Shown here in pieces: positions 1 to 7,395 of a stretch of DNA of 36,562 bases (positions within the stretch are counted from its first letter, which is position 1; the number at the start of each line of letters is the position of its first letter). The DNA comes from Mycobacterium innocens (lineage in GTDB: Bacteria; Actinomycetota; Actinomycetes; Mycobacteriales; Mycobacteriaceae). A program made the position numbers and the translations under genes. The stretch spans positions 1 to 36,562 of the forward strand of contig NZ_UPHQ01000311.1 of NCBI RefSeq assembly GCF_900566055.1, read 5' to 3'. Below the pieces are notes generated by a model that was given only the letters and a program-made list of their open reading frames with translations, ran no database searches and had not been told where the DNA came from.

Positions 1-117
1 GACACGCAGATGAAAGCCCTTGAAACCGAACATATCCTGACCCGCCACGACTTCCACGGCGAATGGAACTACACCCTCAGTCCCAGACCGCGACACGCCG
101 ACAGCGACCTAGATTAA
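1..117 (+). CDS. C-terminal end of a transposase, ISAzo13-like (partial, cut by window edge)
   Basis: The first 38 codons are open from the window edge and end at TAA. The tail contains FHGEWNYTL followed by SPRPR, which I recall as the typical end of ISAzo13/Rhodopirellula-type DDE transposases. Only the tail is visible, so no catalytic residues can be checked and the family call is from memory of that motif. The ORF stops two bases before the stop codon of an oppositely oriented, shortened ferredoxin gene. The insertion sequence end therefore probably lies within or just after this stretch and has removed the end of the ferredoxin gene. I could not define a terminal inverted repeat or target duplication, because the other end of the element is outside the window. 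Confidence 0.55.
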   Translation, partial: DTQMKALETEHILTRHDFHGEWNYTLSPRPRHADSDLD

Positions 118-118
118 T

Positions 119-250
119 TTATCGCAAGCCCTTAGCATTGCCAATCGAGCAATAGCCGCTCTCGTCGAGGGTGAAAAAGTCGCCTGCCACCTCTTCGCAC
201 ATGCCGTGCCCCTGACACCGCGCCGAGTCGACACTAACCTTCATTCCCAT
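119..250 (-). pseudogene. 3Fe-4S ferredoxin, C-terminally truncated by the adjacent insertion sequence
   Basis: On the minus strand a strong AGGAGG lies 8 nt before the ATG at 250; the ATG at 256 would be only 2 nt from it, so 250 is preferred. The product starts MGMKVSVDSARCQGHGMC and continues EEVAGDFFTLDESGYCSIG, then stops after about 43 residues. This matches the first two thirds of the small ferredoxins (about 62-70 residues) that pass electrons to actinobacterial cytochromes P450. The C-x5-C pair (with His in place of a middle cysteine) is present. The last cluster cysteine, in a CP motif near the normal C-terminus, is missing. The reading frame ends where the transposase gene ends on the opposite strand, so the gene was probably broken by insertion and cannot assemble its cluster. 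Confidence 0.75.
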
Positions 251-472
251 TGACATGACCTCCTTGTCGGCGATTGCGCCAGCGCCGCATGATCGTCAGC
301 CGCAACGCCCCACCCAGATACCCGCCGCCGGCGGCGAGCATGGCGCCCTTCGGACTGCCCCGACGCTGTGCGACGTCTAGAAAATATAGACTTAATACCT
401 GCTCGTCACCCGACGGCCAGTCAATTGGAACCAGCGGCTGCCGGGCAACACAGCCGAAGGACGGAGGGCTCG
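251..472. other. Divergent upstream region with AT-rich promoter-like stretch; no firm gene
   Basis: This stretch separates the minus-strand ferredoxin from the plus-strand winged-helix gene. Around 377-400 an AT-rich block (CTAG, then AATATAGACTTAATACC) stands out from the GC-rich background and could hold the plus-strand -10 region. It resembles the AT-rich block at 1829-1850. A minus-strand ORF of 35 codons (234-341, starting MLAAGGGYLGGALRL) overlaps the ferredoxin start, but it lacks a good ribosome binding site and I do not recognise it. Confidence 0.35.
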
Positions 473-1078
473 ATGAACGAACTTGAGCTACTGCAAGCAG
501 TACGGCTCAAGGGGCGCGTGAGCCTTGCGGACCTGGCCGCGACCCTGGCCACCGAGCCCGACGCGGTCAGCAATGCCGTCGACGAACTGGTCCGGTCCGG
601 GTTTGTCCTCACCGGTAAAGCCCTCAGACTGACTCCCGCAGGACGGCAACGACTTTCCGAGTTGCTTGGGGCGGAGCGCTCGCAGCTGGACCACGACGCC
701 GTCGCAGCGATCCACGCTGCGTTTCGCCCGGTCAATGCGGAGTTCAAAGCACTTATCGCCGACTGGCAAGTCAAGGACGGCCAGCCCAACCCTCACGACG
801 ACCCCAGCTACGACGAGGCGGTGCTGGCTCGCCTTGAGCCCGTTCACGAAGGCGCCTCGGCGCTTATCACCGAAGCCAGCGCGCACGTTCCGCGCCTGGG
901 TGCATACGCCGAGAAACTGACGTCGGCGTTGGATCGGGTCCGGGCCGGCGACCTGATCTGGTTGACCCGGCCGATCATCGACTCCTATCACACGGTGTGG
1001 TTCGAGTTGCACGAGGAACTGATCGACATGGCGGGTCTGACGCGGCATGAAGAGGCGCTCGCCGGCCACGCGGAGTGA
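473..1078 (+). CDS. Winged-helix (MarR-like) transcriptional regulator
   Basis: About 201 residues. The ATG at 473 has GGAGGG four bases upstream; a longer in-frame start exists at 368 but has no support and would run through the promoter-like stretch. Residues about 1-65 read as a winged helix: LLQAVRLKG, then SLADLAATLATEPDAVSNAV as the helix-turn-helix, then DELVRSGFVLTGKALRLTPAG as the wing. The rest (about 70-200) is mainly alpha-helical and acidic, ending WFELHEELIDMAGL, and I do not recognise a named ligand domain. Similar small winged-helix proteins accompany PPDK/PEP-utilising proteins in actinobacteria (recollection), and a PPDK-like gene lies in the operon downstream. It converges with the HAD hydrolase gene. 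Control of the 1879-9896 operon is inference. Confidence 0.65.
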   Translation: MNELELLQAVRLKGRVSLADLAATLATEPDAVSNAVDELVRSGFVLTGKALRLTPAGRQRLSELLGAERSQLDHDAVAAIHAAFRPVNAEFKALIADWQVKDGQPNPHDDPSYDEAVLARLEPVHEGASALITEASAHVPRLGAYAEKLTSALDRVRAGDLIWLTRPIIDSYHTVWFELHEELIDMAGLTRHEEALAGHAE

Positions 1079-1082
1079 CTTT

Positions 1083-1098
1083 GCCGGGCTAGCCTGGC
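1083..1098. terminator. Short hairpin between convergent genes (weak, possible bidirectional terminator)
   Basis: GCCGGGCTAGCCTGGC is an imperfect palindrome in the 34-nt gap between the stop codons of the convergent regulator and HAD genes. There is no T-tract. Position is the main support. Confidence 0.25.
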
Positions 1099-1112
1099 GC
1101 GGAGCGGCACGG

Positions 1113-1754
1113 TCAACCGTAGACCCGCGCAAACTCGCCGATCGTGTCTACGGCGCAGCGGTGAAGAATGGTGTGCATCCCCAACTCTCGCGCCGGCGCG
1201 AGGTTCACCTCGACGTCGTCAACGAAAAGGCACTCGGCAGGCCCGCGGCCCAGGCGCTCGGCGGCGAGTAGGTAAATCTGCGGGTCTGGCTTGCGGATTC
1301 CAACCTCGGACGACACCAACACCTCATTGAATTTCGGCAGTAGCTCCCACGGATAGTCGGCCGCCGGACCCCACGAGTTGCTCACCAACGCTGTCGGGAC
1401 GCCGCGGGCAATGAGCCGATCGACCGCTGCCACCATGGTCTGTTCGACATCCCATGTGGTCTTCCGCACCAGCTCCAGCCAGTCGCGGCCGTCGACCGGT
1501 GTCGCGGCCTGCTTGCTCAGTAGTGGCGTGATGAGATCCGCGAACTCAGCGGCGCCGATCTGACCAAGCTCCAGCAACGCGAACGGAGTTCCCGAGTCAG
1601 ATGAGAAGCACTCGGCGGCGAACCCATGCGGATCCACCACGCCGACCGCCACACATGCATTAACGAACGCTTCCAACACCGATGCGGTGAGCACGCCACC
1701 GAAGTCGACCAGCAGGGCAGGGACGTCACCACGGACAGGCTTCTTAGTCGCCAT
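1113..1754 (-). CDS. HAD-family hydrolase (subfamily IA phosphatase-like)
   Basis: 213 residues from the ATG at 1754. Four HAD motifs appear in order: VDFGGVLT near residue 16 (nucleophile Asp17, with the GGV variant of DxDGT seen in epoxide-hydrolase-domain-like HADs), ALVSNSWG (motif II Ser), RKPDPQIYLLA (motif III Lys) and LFVDDVEVN (motif IV Asp pair). A helical cap lies between motifs I and II. Such proteins are soluble phosphatases or related hydrolases; the substrate cannot be told. A longer in-frame extension (to 2159) runs antisense through the acyl-CoA dehydrogenase gene and is not real. A -10-like TATAGAT lies about 11 bases before the ATG with no Shine-Dalgarno, so the message may be leaderless, as is common in mycobacteria. 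The gene diverges from the acyl-CoA dehydrogenase operon. Confidence 0.8.
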   Translation of the reverse strand: MATKKPVRGDVPALLVDFGGVLTASVLEAFVNACVAVGVVDPHGFAAECFSSDSGTPFALLELGQIGAAEFADLITPLLSKQAATPVDGRDWLELVRKTTWDVEQTMVAAVDRLIARGVPTALVSNSWGPAADYPWELLPKFNEVLVSSEVGIRKPDPQIYLLAAERLGRGPAECLFVDDVEVNLAPARELGMHTILHRCAVDTIGEFARVYG

Positions 1755-1756
1755 GA

Positions 1757-1780
1757 GTTGAGAATATCTATACTCTTGAC
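1757..1780. promoter_or_regulatory. Imperfect 24-bp palindrome at the HAD gene start (promoter/operator)
   Basis: GTTGAGAATATCTATAC continuing TCTTGAC matches its own reverse complement at 16 of 24 positions. It lies immediately upstream of the HAD start codon and overlaps a minus-strand -10-like TATAGAT. The core TATCTATAC-N2-TTGAC recurs 70 bp away at 1835-1850 as TATCTATAC-N2-TTAAC. Confidence 0.4.
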
Positions 1781-1828
1781 GCCATACCAGCACCGCGGCG
1801 TTCCGGTCCGACACGCTTTCCTTTTGCG

Positions 1829-1850
1829 CTAGTTTATCTATACAATTAAC
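1829..1850 (+). promoter_or_regulatory. AT-rich promoter/operator upstream of the acyl-CoA dehydrogenase operon
   Basis: CTAGTTTATCTATACAATTAAC lies 29 bp before the ATG at 1879 in otherwise GC-rich DNA. TACAAT or TATACA could be the -10 element; no clear -35 is seen. It shares TATCTATAC-N2-TTrAC with the palindrome at 1757-1780, and CTAGTTTATC with the inverted repeat at 25762-25783. This suggests a shared DNA-binding regulator, but it could also be common promoter bias. Confidence 0.4.
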
Positions 1851-1878
1851 ACCATATCTTCGTGGCCGAGGAGACCCG

Positions 1879-3030
1879 ATGGACCTGTCCTTCACCGATG
1901 AGGACCATGCGTTTCGCCGGGAGGTGCGGGAGTGGTTGTGCGCCAACATCCCGACGACCGAACGGTCGACCGACCCCGCGGACGCGCGTCGGTGGGACAT
2001 GGCCTGGCAGCGAAAACAGTTCGAGGGCGGCTTCGGCGGCATCGCCTGGCCGACCGAATACGGTGGCCAGGGACTCACCTTGGTCCGGCAGCTGATCTGG
2101 TTCGAGGAATACGCCAAGGCCGGCGGACCCGATATCGGCTGTGCGTTCGTCGGCATCAATCACGGCGGGCCCACCCTGATCGCTCGCGGCAGCCAAGAGC
2201 AGAAGCGACGACATCTGCCACAAATCCTGGCCGGCGAGGAGGTGTGGTGTCAGGGATTCTCGGAACCGGGCGCCGGGTCCGATCTTGCCGGAATCGCGAC
2301 GAAGGGGCGGGTCGTCGGCGACGAACTCGTGGTCAATGGCCAGAAAATCTGGACCAGTTTCGCCCACATGGCCGACTTCCAGGAACTACTGGTACGCACC
2401 GATCCAGACTCCAGGCGGCACCACGGGCTCACCTGGACCATCTGCGATATGCACAGCCCCGGCATCACGGTGCGACCGATCGCCTCGATGGACGGTCTGG
2501 AAGAGTTCTGCGGAGTGTTCTATGACGACGTCCGCATCCCGCTCGACAACGTCGTTGGCACCATCGGTGGTGGCTGGTCGGTGGCCATGTCAACGCTCGG
2601 CTTCGAGCGCGGCACCGGGTTCATGAAGCTTCAGACCGAACTATCCGTCGTGCTGGAGGAACTTATCGCCCGGGCGACGGACCTCGGCGGGCTTGCCGAC
2701 CCGTCGGTGGCGGTCCAGTTGGGCGACCTCCGCGCCGACGTGCTCGCACTGCGAGCCATGACGTACGCAATGGTGTCAAGCGCGGCCAGGGCCGACGTGC
2801 CAGGACCACTTGGGTCGATGATCAAAGTCTTCTATGCCGATCTCGCACAACGGATTCACCGCGCTCAGATGGACATCGTCGATGTACAGGGCCTGGACCG
2901 CGGGGGACCGTTCGCCGCTGAGATCCGCCATTACCTCTACTCGTATGCGTCCACGATCGGTGGTGGAACCTCAGAGGTGCAACGCGACATCATCGGCGAA
3001 CGCGTCCTCGGCCTGCCGAGAAATCGCTAG
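1879..3030 (+). CDS. Acyl-CoA dehydrogenase, catalytic-type subunit of a heteromeric FadE pair
   Basis: 383 residues from an ATG preceded by GAGGAGA. It catalyses FAD-dependent alpha,beta-desaturation of an acyl-CoA. Order: N-terminal helical domain (1-120, WPTEYGGQGL), middle beta domain (QGFSEPGAGSDL near 125-136, NGQKIWTS 153-160), and C-terminal helical domain. The family-typical end IGGGTSEVQRDIIGERVLGL has Gly where classical enzymes carry the catalytic Glu. Glu243 in GFERG fits the alternative catalytic position used by isovaleryl-CoA dehydrogenase and the mycobacterial alpha2beta2 enzymes. The next gene, 16 nt on, is a shorter homologue without that residue, the same layout as the known FadE heterotetramers (FadE28-FadE29, FadE26-FadE27). 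Those act on bulky substrates such as sterol side-chain CoAs; the substrate here is unknown. Confidence 0.9.
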   Translation: MDLSFTDEDHAFRREVREWLCANIPTTERSTDPADARRWDMAWQRKQFEGGFGGIAWPTEYGGQGLTLVRQLIWFEEYAKAGGPDIGCAFVGINHGGPTLIARGSQEQKRRHLPQILAGEEVWCQGFSEPGAGSDLAGIATKGRVVGDELVVNGQKIWTSFAHMADFQELLVRTDPDSRRHHGLTWTICDMHSPGITVRPIASMDGLEEFCGVFYDDVRIPLDNVVGTIGGGWSVAMSTLGFERGTGFMKLQTELSVVLEELIARATDLGGLADPSVAVQLGDLRADVLALRAMTYAMVSSAARADVPGPLGSMIKVFYADLAQRIHRAQMDIVDVQGLDRGGPFAAEIRHYLYSYASTIGGGTSEVQRDIIGERVLGLPRNR

Positions 3031-3046
3031 CGGAGCTGGTGCTGCT

Positions 3047-4051
3047 ATGGACTTTCTTCCCGACCCAGATCAGCAGGCGCTGGCTGACGCGACTCGTGAC
3101 TTCATCGTCCACCGCTTCCCCTTGAATGATTGTCCGGTCCGCCTTGACGACGTGCACTGGAAGGAGATCGCCGAACTGGGTTGGCTGGGACTGGCCACCG
3201 ACGAGAACGCCGGCGGCACCGACGCCACTCTGGTCGACGAGGCGTTCGTTTTCCGCGAGATTGGGCGCGGATTAGTGCCGGGCCCGATACTGACCACCCT
3301 GGCGGCGGCGCGGTTGGCCGCATGGACGGGCGAGCCGGAGCTGGCAGCAGAGCTCATCGGGGGCCGTACCCGGGTGGCCCGCGCCCTCCCCGCAACAGCA
3401 GCAGGCGAACGGCTACTGATCACCGACGCGCCCGGATCGGCCCTCACGTTGATTGTCGGCGAAGCGACCGCCGCCCTGTATGCGACACCGATCGATCTCG
3501 ACCTTAGCCCGGGACTCGAGGACGGGACAGTGCTCGGCCGCGCGCGAACCGAGGAGCTCGGTGCCCCGGTGTTGGGCACCGAAGACGCAGAAATCGTCGC
3601 CCGCCTACGCCGCGTGTTGGCGATCCTTACCTGCGCCCAGCTCGCCGGAATCACCGGGGCGACAAGGGATCTGGCGATAGAGTACGCCAAGGACCGGGTC
3701 CAGTTCGGCAAGCCGATCGGCGCCTTCCAAGCGATCAAACACCGCTGCGCCGACATGGCTGTCGCTGCGCTCGCGGCCGAGAATGTGATGTTTTTTGCGG
3801 CCCTGACCGAGAGCACCACGACAACGGGATCGGAATACCATGTGCTCGCCGCAGCGGCGTTCTGCCGACGCGCGGCACTCGCTACGGTGCGCGCCAATGT
3901 TCAGATCCACGGCGCCCTGGGTTTCACGGTGGAGGACAGTGCGCACCGGTTCGTCAAGAGAACCCACGCCCTGTGCAGCGTCGAAAGTTTTGGCCGCGCG
4001 GCGACGCGCCTGGGGACGCTCGCCCACCCGAATGCAAGTGAGGAACTGTGA
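3047..4051 (+). CDS. Acyl-CoA dehydrogenase-like partner subunit (non-catalytic half of the FadE pair)
   Basis: 334 residues. The ATG at 3047 was chosen because the product then begins MDFLPDPDQQALADATRDF, the usual FadE start; the longer in-frame ORF from 2834 overlaps the preceding gene. It is shorter than a full dehydrogenase (about 380-400), with a reduced middle domain. It keeps the FAD-binding Arg/Gln region DRVQFGKPIGAFQAIKH and a C-terminal HGALGFTVEDSAHRFVKR. No Glu occupies the catalytic positions. In mycobacterial alpha2beta2 enzymes such partners complete the FAD site of the catalytic subunit. The stop codon overlaps the GTG start of the crotonase gene by four bases, indicating translational coupling. 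Confidence 0.85.
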   Translation: MDFLPDPDQQALADATRDFIVHRFPLNDCPVRLDDVHWKEIAELGWLGLATDENAGGTDATLVDEAFVFREIGRGLVPGPILTTLAAARLAAWTGEPELAAELIGGRTRVARALPATAAGERLLITDAPGSALTLIVGEATAALYATPIDLDLSPGLEDGTVLGRARTEELGAPVLGTEDAEIVARLRRVLAILTCAQLAGITGATRDLAIEYAKDRVQFGKPIGAFQAIKHRCADMAVAALAAENVMFFAALTESTTTTGSEYHVLAAAAFCRRAALATVRANVQIHGALGFTVEDSAHRFVKRTHALCSVESFGRAATRLGTLAHPNASEEL

Positions 4052-4821
4052 CCACAGCCGAGCTGAAATCCGAGATCGTCGACGGTGTCGGAGTGATCTC
4101 ACTGAACCGCCCGCATCGGCACAACGCCATCACCGACTCGCTTTTTGAAGAACTCAGCGCCGTCCTTCGCCAGCAACTCGACGACCAATCGATCCGCTGT
4201 GTGCTGCTGCGCGGAGAAGGCCGGTCATTCTGCTCGGGCCGCGACACCGCCGAACTGGGCCGGCGCGCCGACGGTCAGGACGACTTCACGTTCGTGCGCG
4301 AACATCAACGGTTGCGCCTCGATGCGCTCGAGTCGACCAAACCGATCGTCGCCGCCGTGCAAGGCGCTGTGCTGGGCGGTGGTTTCGAGATCGCGTTGTC
4401 GGCCGATATCCGGATCATCGCAGAGGACGCGTTTTTCGGGCTCCCTGAGGTCGGGCTGGGGCTGGTACCCGACACCGGGGGCACGCAGATCCTCCCGGCG
4501 CTCGTCGGACCCGCACGTGCCAAGTATCTGGTGCTCAGCGGCGCCCATATCGACGCCGCGACCGCCTACGCCTGGGGGCTGGCCGAAGAAATTGTGCCCG
4601 TCGACCAATTGACCCAGCGTGCAATGCAATTCTGCCTGGGATTAGCCACGCAGCCGGTGCTGGCGATGTCGATGGGCAAGCTGCTGGTGAATCAGGCGAC
4701 CGCGGGTCCTATCCGTAACGGCATCGCGCAGGAACTGCTCGCTCAGACGGCACTGTTCAGCTCCTCGGAGTATCAGCAGCTCAAAGACCGCCACCCGCGG
4801 GCGCGACGGGAAGGGCCCTGA
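4048..4821 (+). CDS. Enoyl-CoA hydratase/isomerase (crotonase family)
   Basis: 257 residues, GTG start overlapping the upstream stop (GTGA). It probably hydrates the enoyl-CoA made by the preceding dehydrogenase pair. The fold is recognisable throughout: VISLNRPHRHNAI at the start, the CoA/oxyanion loop RSFCSGRDTAEL (60-70), and GAVLGGGFEIALSADIRI. Both glutamates of true hydratases are at the right spacing: Glu114 in GGGFE and Glu134 in GLPEVGLGLVPDTGG, 20 residues apart like Glu144/Glu164 of the rat enzyme. This marks it as a competent hydratase, unlike the crotonase-fold protein at 31538-32323. Length is normal. The SDR gene starts one base after its stop. Confidence 0.9.
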   Translation: MTTAELKSEIVDGVGVISLNRPHRHNAITDSLFEELSAVLRQQLDDQSIRCVLLRGEGRSFCSGRDTAELGRRADGQDDFTFVREHQRLRLDALESTKPIVAAVQGAVLGGGFEIALSADIRIIAEDAFFGLPEVGLGLVPDTGGTQILPALVGPARAKYLVLSGAHIDAATAYAWGLAEEIVPVDQLTQRAMQFCLGLATQPVLAMSMGKLLVNQATAGPIRNGIAQELLAQTALFSSSEYQQLKDRHPRARREGP

Positions 4822-4822
4822 C

Positions 4823-5671
4823 ATGCCGTTGCCCGCTCCTCCCCCACAGGGATTGGCCATGCTGCCGCCACACACCTATGCCGGGCAGGTGGTCGTCGTT
4901 ACCGGCGGCGGCACAGGTCTCGGCAAGGCGATCGCCGCCGAATTCGCCCGCCTCGGAGCGGGCGTCGCTGTGGCCAGCCGCAAACCGGAGCATCGCCAGG
5001 CAGGCGTGCAAACGATTGAAGCATTGGGCGCCAAGGCTGTTGGGGTCGCACTCGATGTGCGCGACCCCGATGCGGTGGCGGCGATGTTCGATCAGGTCGA
5101 ACGCGATCTCGGGCCGGCGGACGTGTTGATCAACAACGCAGCCGGCAACTTTCCCGCGCAGGCGGTCAAGATGTCGCCCAACGCCTGGCGCAGTGTCGTG
5201 GACATCGTGCTCAACGGCACCTTCTTCTGCAGCAGCGAGTTCGCCCGCCGCGCGCTGAGCCGCTCGGCCCCTGGCGCGATCCTCAACATCGGCGCGACCT
5301 ACTCGTGGACCGGCGGTCCCGGAACCGCCCACTCGGCCGCGGCCAAAGCCGCAGTCACCAACCTGACGCAGTCACTGGCAGTGGAGTGGGCGCCCCATGG
5401 CATCCGAGTCAACTGCCTGGCCCCGGGCAAGTTCCCGCACGACGACCTTCCCGAAGCGCTGCGCAAGGTCTCCACGCCGGAGCAAGATGCCGCCCGGATC
5501 CCCGGCGGGCGAGTCGGCCTGCCACACGAACTCGCCTGGGCCGCAACATATATGTGCTCGCCGTACGCGGCCTACCTGACCGGCCACACCCTCGTGCTGG
5601 ACGGCGGCAACTGGCTCCGGCGTGGCCTAACCATGCCGGAGTTCATCCCCATCGAAGAACAGCTGTCCTGA
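4823..5671 (+). CDS. Short-chain dehydrogenase/reductase resembling 2,4-dienoyl-CoA reductase
   Basis: 282 residues from the ATG at 4823; an alternative start at 4859 gives 270. The Rossmann motif VTGGGTGLGKAIA (26-38) and INNAAGNF (103-110) are present, with SR after the second strand suggesting NADPH. The classical Tyr of YxxxK is absent: Lys175 sits in HSAAAKAAVTNL, with Ser four residues before it. Peroxisomal and mitochondrial 2,4-dienoyl-CoA reductases show this same pattern (SAxAKAGV). The C-terminal LDGGNWLRRGL is typical of SDRs. In a beta-oxidation operon, reduction of an unsaturated CoA ester is the natural role; other SDR chemistry cannot be excluded. Confidence 0.8.
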   Translation: MPLPAPPPQGLAMLPPHTYAGQVVVVTGGGTGLGKAIAAEFARLGAGVAVASRKPEHRQAGVQTIEALGAKAVGVALDVRDPDAVAAMFDQVERDLGPADVLINNAAGNFPAQAVKMSPNAWRSVVDIVLNGTFFCSSEFARRALSRSAPGAILNIGATYSWTGGPGTAHSAAAKAAVTNLTQSLAVEWAPHGIRVNCLAPGKFPHDDLPEALRKVSTPEQDAARIPGGRVGLPHELAWAATYMCSPYAAYLTGHTLVLDGGNWLRRGLTMPEFIPIEEQLS

Positions 5672-5695
5672 CACGAGCGAGAGGAACACCACGCA

Positions 5696-7357
5696 GTGAC
5701 GATGTCTGCACCAGCGGGCAGCTCACTCTCACCGACCGTCGCGAACGGTGAGAGCTTTGCGGTGTGGGCACCCGGCAAGCCCGACGTCATCACCGCGGTG
5801 CTGGCACGTGCCGTCGAGCAAGCACCCGACACAGTCTTCTTGGACTTCTCCGGCGAGACATACAGTTACGCGCAGGTCTGGGACCTCTCGTTGCGACGGG
5901 CTGCCGGGCTCGCCCAACTCGGCCTGGGCCAGCGCGAGACAGTGGTGTGCATGCTCGACAACAACGTCGACGCGATCATCACCTGGTTCGCCGCGAACTT
6001 TCTTGGCGCCATCTGGGTTCCGGTCAACACGGCACTGAAGGGTGAATACCTTCGTCACCAGATCAGCGATGCCGCCGCCACGATTGTCGTCGCTGAATCC
6101 GATTATGCGCAACGCATTATCGACATTGCCGACCTGCTCCCTGATGTGCGCCACCTAGTGGTACGCGGCGCCCCGCCGACGTCTAAGACGGTGCTGATAA
6201 CCTGCACGGCCGACGCCACCCCGCAGACCGCTCTTGACCAGCCGCTCGCGGTCGTCCCGGGCGACCTGGCGATGCTGATCTACACCTCGGGGACGACCGG
6301 CCCCGCAAAGGGCTGCATGATCAGCCATAACTACATCTGCAACGTCGCCGCCAACACTGCCGCAATGCGGGATCCGAGCTTCACCTTGTGGACGCCATTG
6401 CCGCTGTTTCATCTCAATGCCGCAGGCACCTCGGTCCTCGCGACGGCGATGAACCAGACCACCGTGTCGATCGCACCGCGATTTTCTCTGTCGGGATTCT
6501 GGCCGGAAATCAAACGCTCAGGCGCTCAACAGGTCTCGATTCTAGGCGCCATGATCACACTCATCGCCGCCATGCCCGACACGCCGGAGATGGCCGACTG
6601 CCACGGGCAGATCCGGTACGCCGGCGGAGCCCCGTGGACGCCGGAACTGATCGCCACGTGGAAGCGGCGTTTCGGGGTAGTTGAAGCCGGCAACTCGGTG
6701 TTCGGACTTACCGAGGCGTCCTTCATCACCAGCAATCCCCGCCGGCTGCCGGCGCCACCCGGGGCGTCGGGCCGGCGCAACGATGACTTCGACGTCCGAA
6801 TAGTCGACGACAATGACAACGAGGTCCCCGACGGCCGGCCGGGCGAGATCGTCGTTCGGCCCCGCAAACCCCATGTCATGTTCGAAGGCTATTGGCGGCG
6901 GCCCGAAGCGACGGTGGCGGTACTGCGCAATCTCTGGTTCCACACCGGCGACATCGGGCGTTTCGATGAGCAGGGTTGGTTCTGGTTTGTCGACCGCAAA
7001 AAGGATTATCTTCGTCGTCGCGGCGAGAACATCTCGAGCTACGAGCTGGAGGCCACCTTCCGCGCGCACCACGACATCGCTGACGTTGCCGTACATGCTG
7101 TTCCGTCCGACTTGACGGAGGATGACATCAAGGTGACCGCGGTCCTGCGGGCAGAGTCCGAACTGACCGAGCACGAATTGTGCCGCTGGTCACTGGACAA
7201 GTTGCCGTATTTCGCCGTGCCACGTTATATCGAGTTCCGAACCGAGTTGCCCCGCAACGCTACCGGAAAAGCCCTGAAGTTCCAGCTGCGCGACGAGGGC
7301 GTCACCGCGCACACCTGGGACCTCGAGAGCTCCGACATCGAGGTGGTGAAGCGCTGA
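5696..7357 (+). CDS. AMP-forming acyl-CoA ligase (CaiC/FadD-like)
   Basis: 553 residues. GTG at 5696 follows a GAGAGGA site; an ATG two codons later is equally possible. It activates a carboxylic acid to its CoA thioester through an acyl-adenylate. Motifs: MLIYTSGTTGPAKGCMIS (P-loop), a substrate-pocket FGLTEASF, WFHTGDIGRFDEQGWFWFVD (A7/A8), DRKKDYLRRRGENISSYELE (hinge), and PRNATGKALKFQLRDEG with the C-terminal catalytic Lys. The profile is closest to crotonobetaine/carnitine- and fatty-acyl-CoA ligases. It sits 24 nt after the reductase and probably starts the pathway served by the dehydrogenase pair. The substrate cannot be predicted. Confidence 0.88.
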   Translation: MTMSAPAGSSLSPTVANGESFAVWAPGKPDVITAVLARAVEQAPDTVFLDFSGETYSYAQVWDLSLRRAAGLAQLGLGQRETVVCMLDNNVDAIITWFAANFLGAIWVPVNTALKGEYLRHQISDAAATIVVAESDYAQRIIDIADLLPDVRHLVVRGAPPTSKTVLITCTADATPQTALDQPLAVVPGDLAMLIYTSGTTGPAKGCMISHNYICNVAANTAAMRDPSFTLWTPLPLFHLNAAGTSVLATAMNQTTVSIAPRFSLSGFWPEIKRSGAQQVSILGAMITLIAAMPDTPEMADCHGQIRYAGGAPWTPELIATWKRRFGVVEAGNSVFGLTEASFITSNPRRLPAPPGASGRRNDDFDVRIVDDNDNEVPDGRPGEIVVRPRKPHVMFEGYWRRPEATVAVLRNLWFHTGDIGRFDEQGWFWFVDRKKDYLRRRGENISSYELEATFRAHHDIADVAVHAVPSDLTEDDIKVTAVLRAESELTEHELCRWSLDKLPYFAVPRYIEFRTELPRNATGKALKFQLRDEGVTAHTWDLESSDIEVVKR

Positions 7358-7395
7358 CACCGTGTAACTCCATCGACGACGAGGAGCCGGAACCG

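Noticed and set aside
488..1132. Minus-strand ORF of 214 codons
   Set aside because: Antisense to the winged-helix gene, which has a good ribosome binding site and a clear helix-turn-helix.
7180..7395. N-terminal extension of the PPDK-like gene
   Set aside because: It lies inside the acyl-CoA ligase gene, has no PPDK homology, and the ATG at 7396 has GAGGAG at proper spacing.
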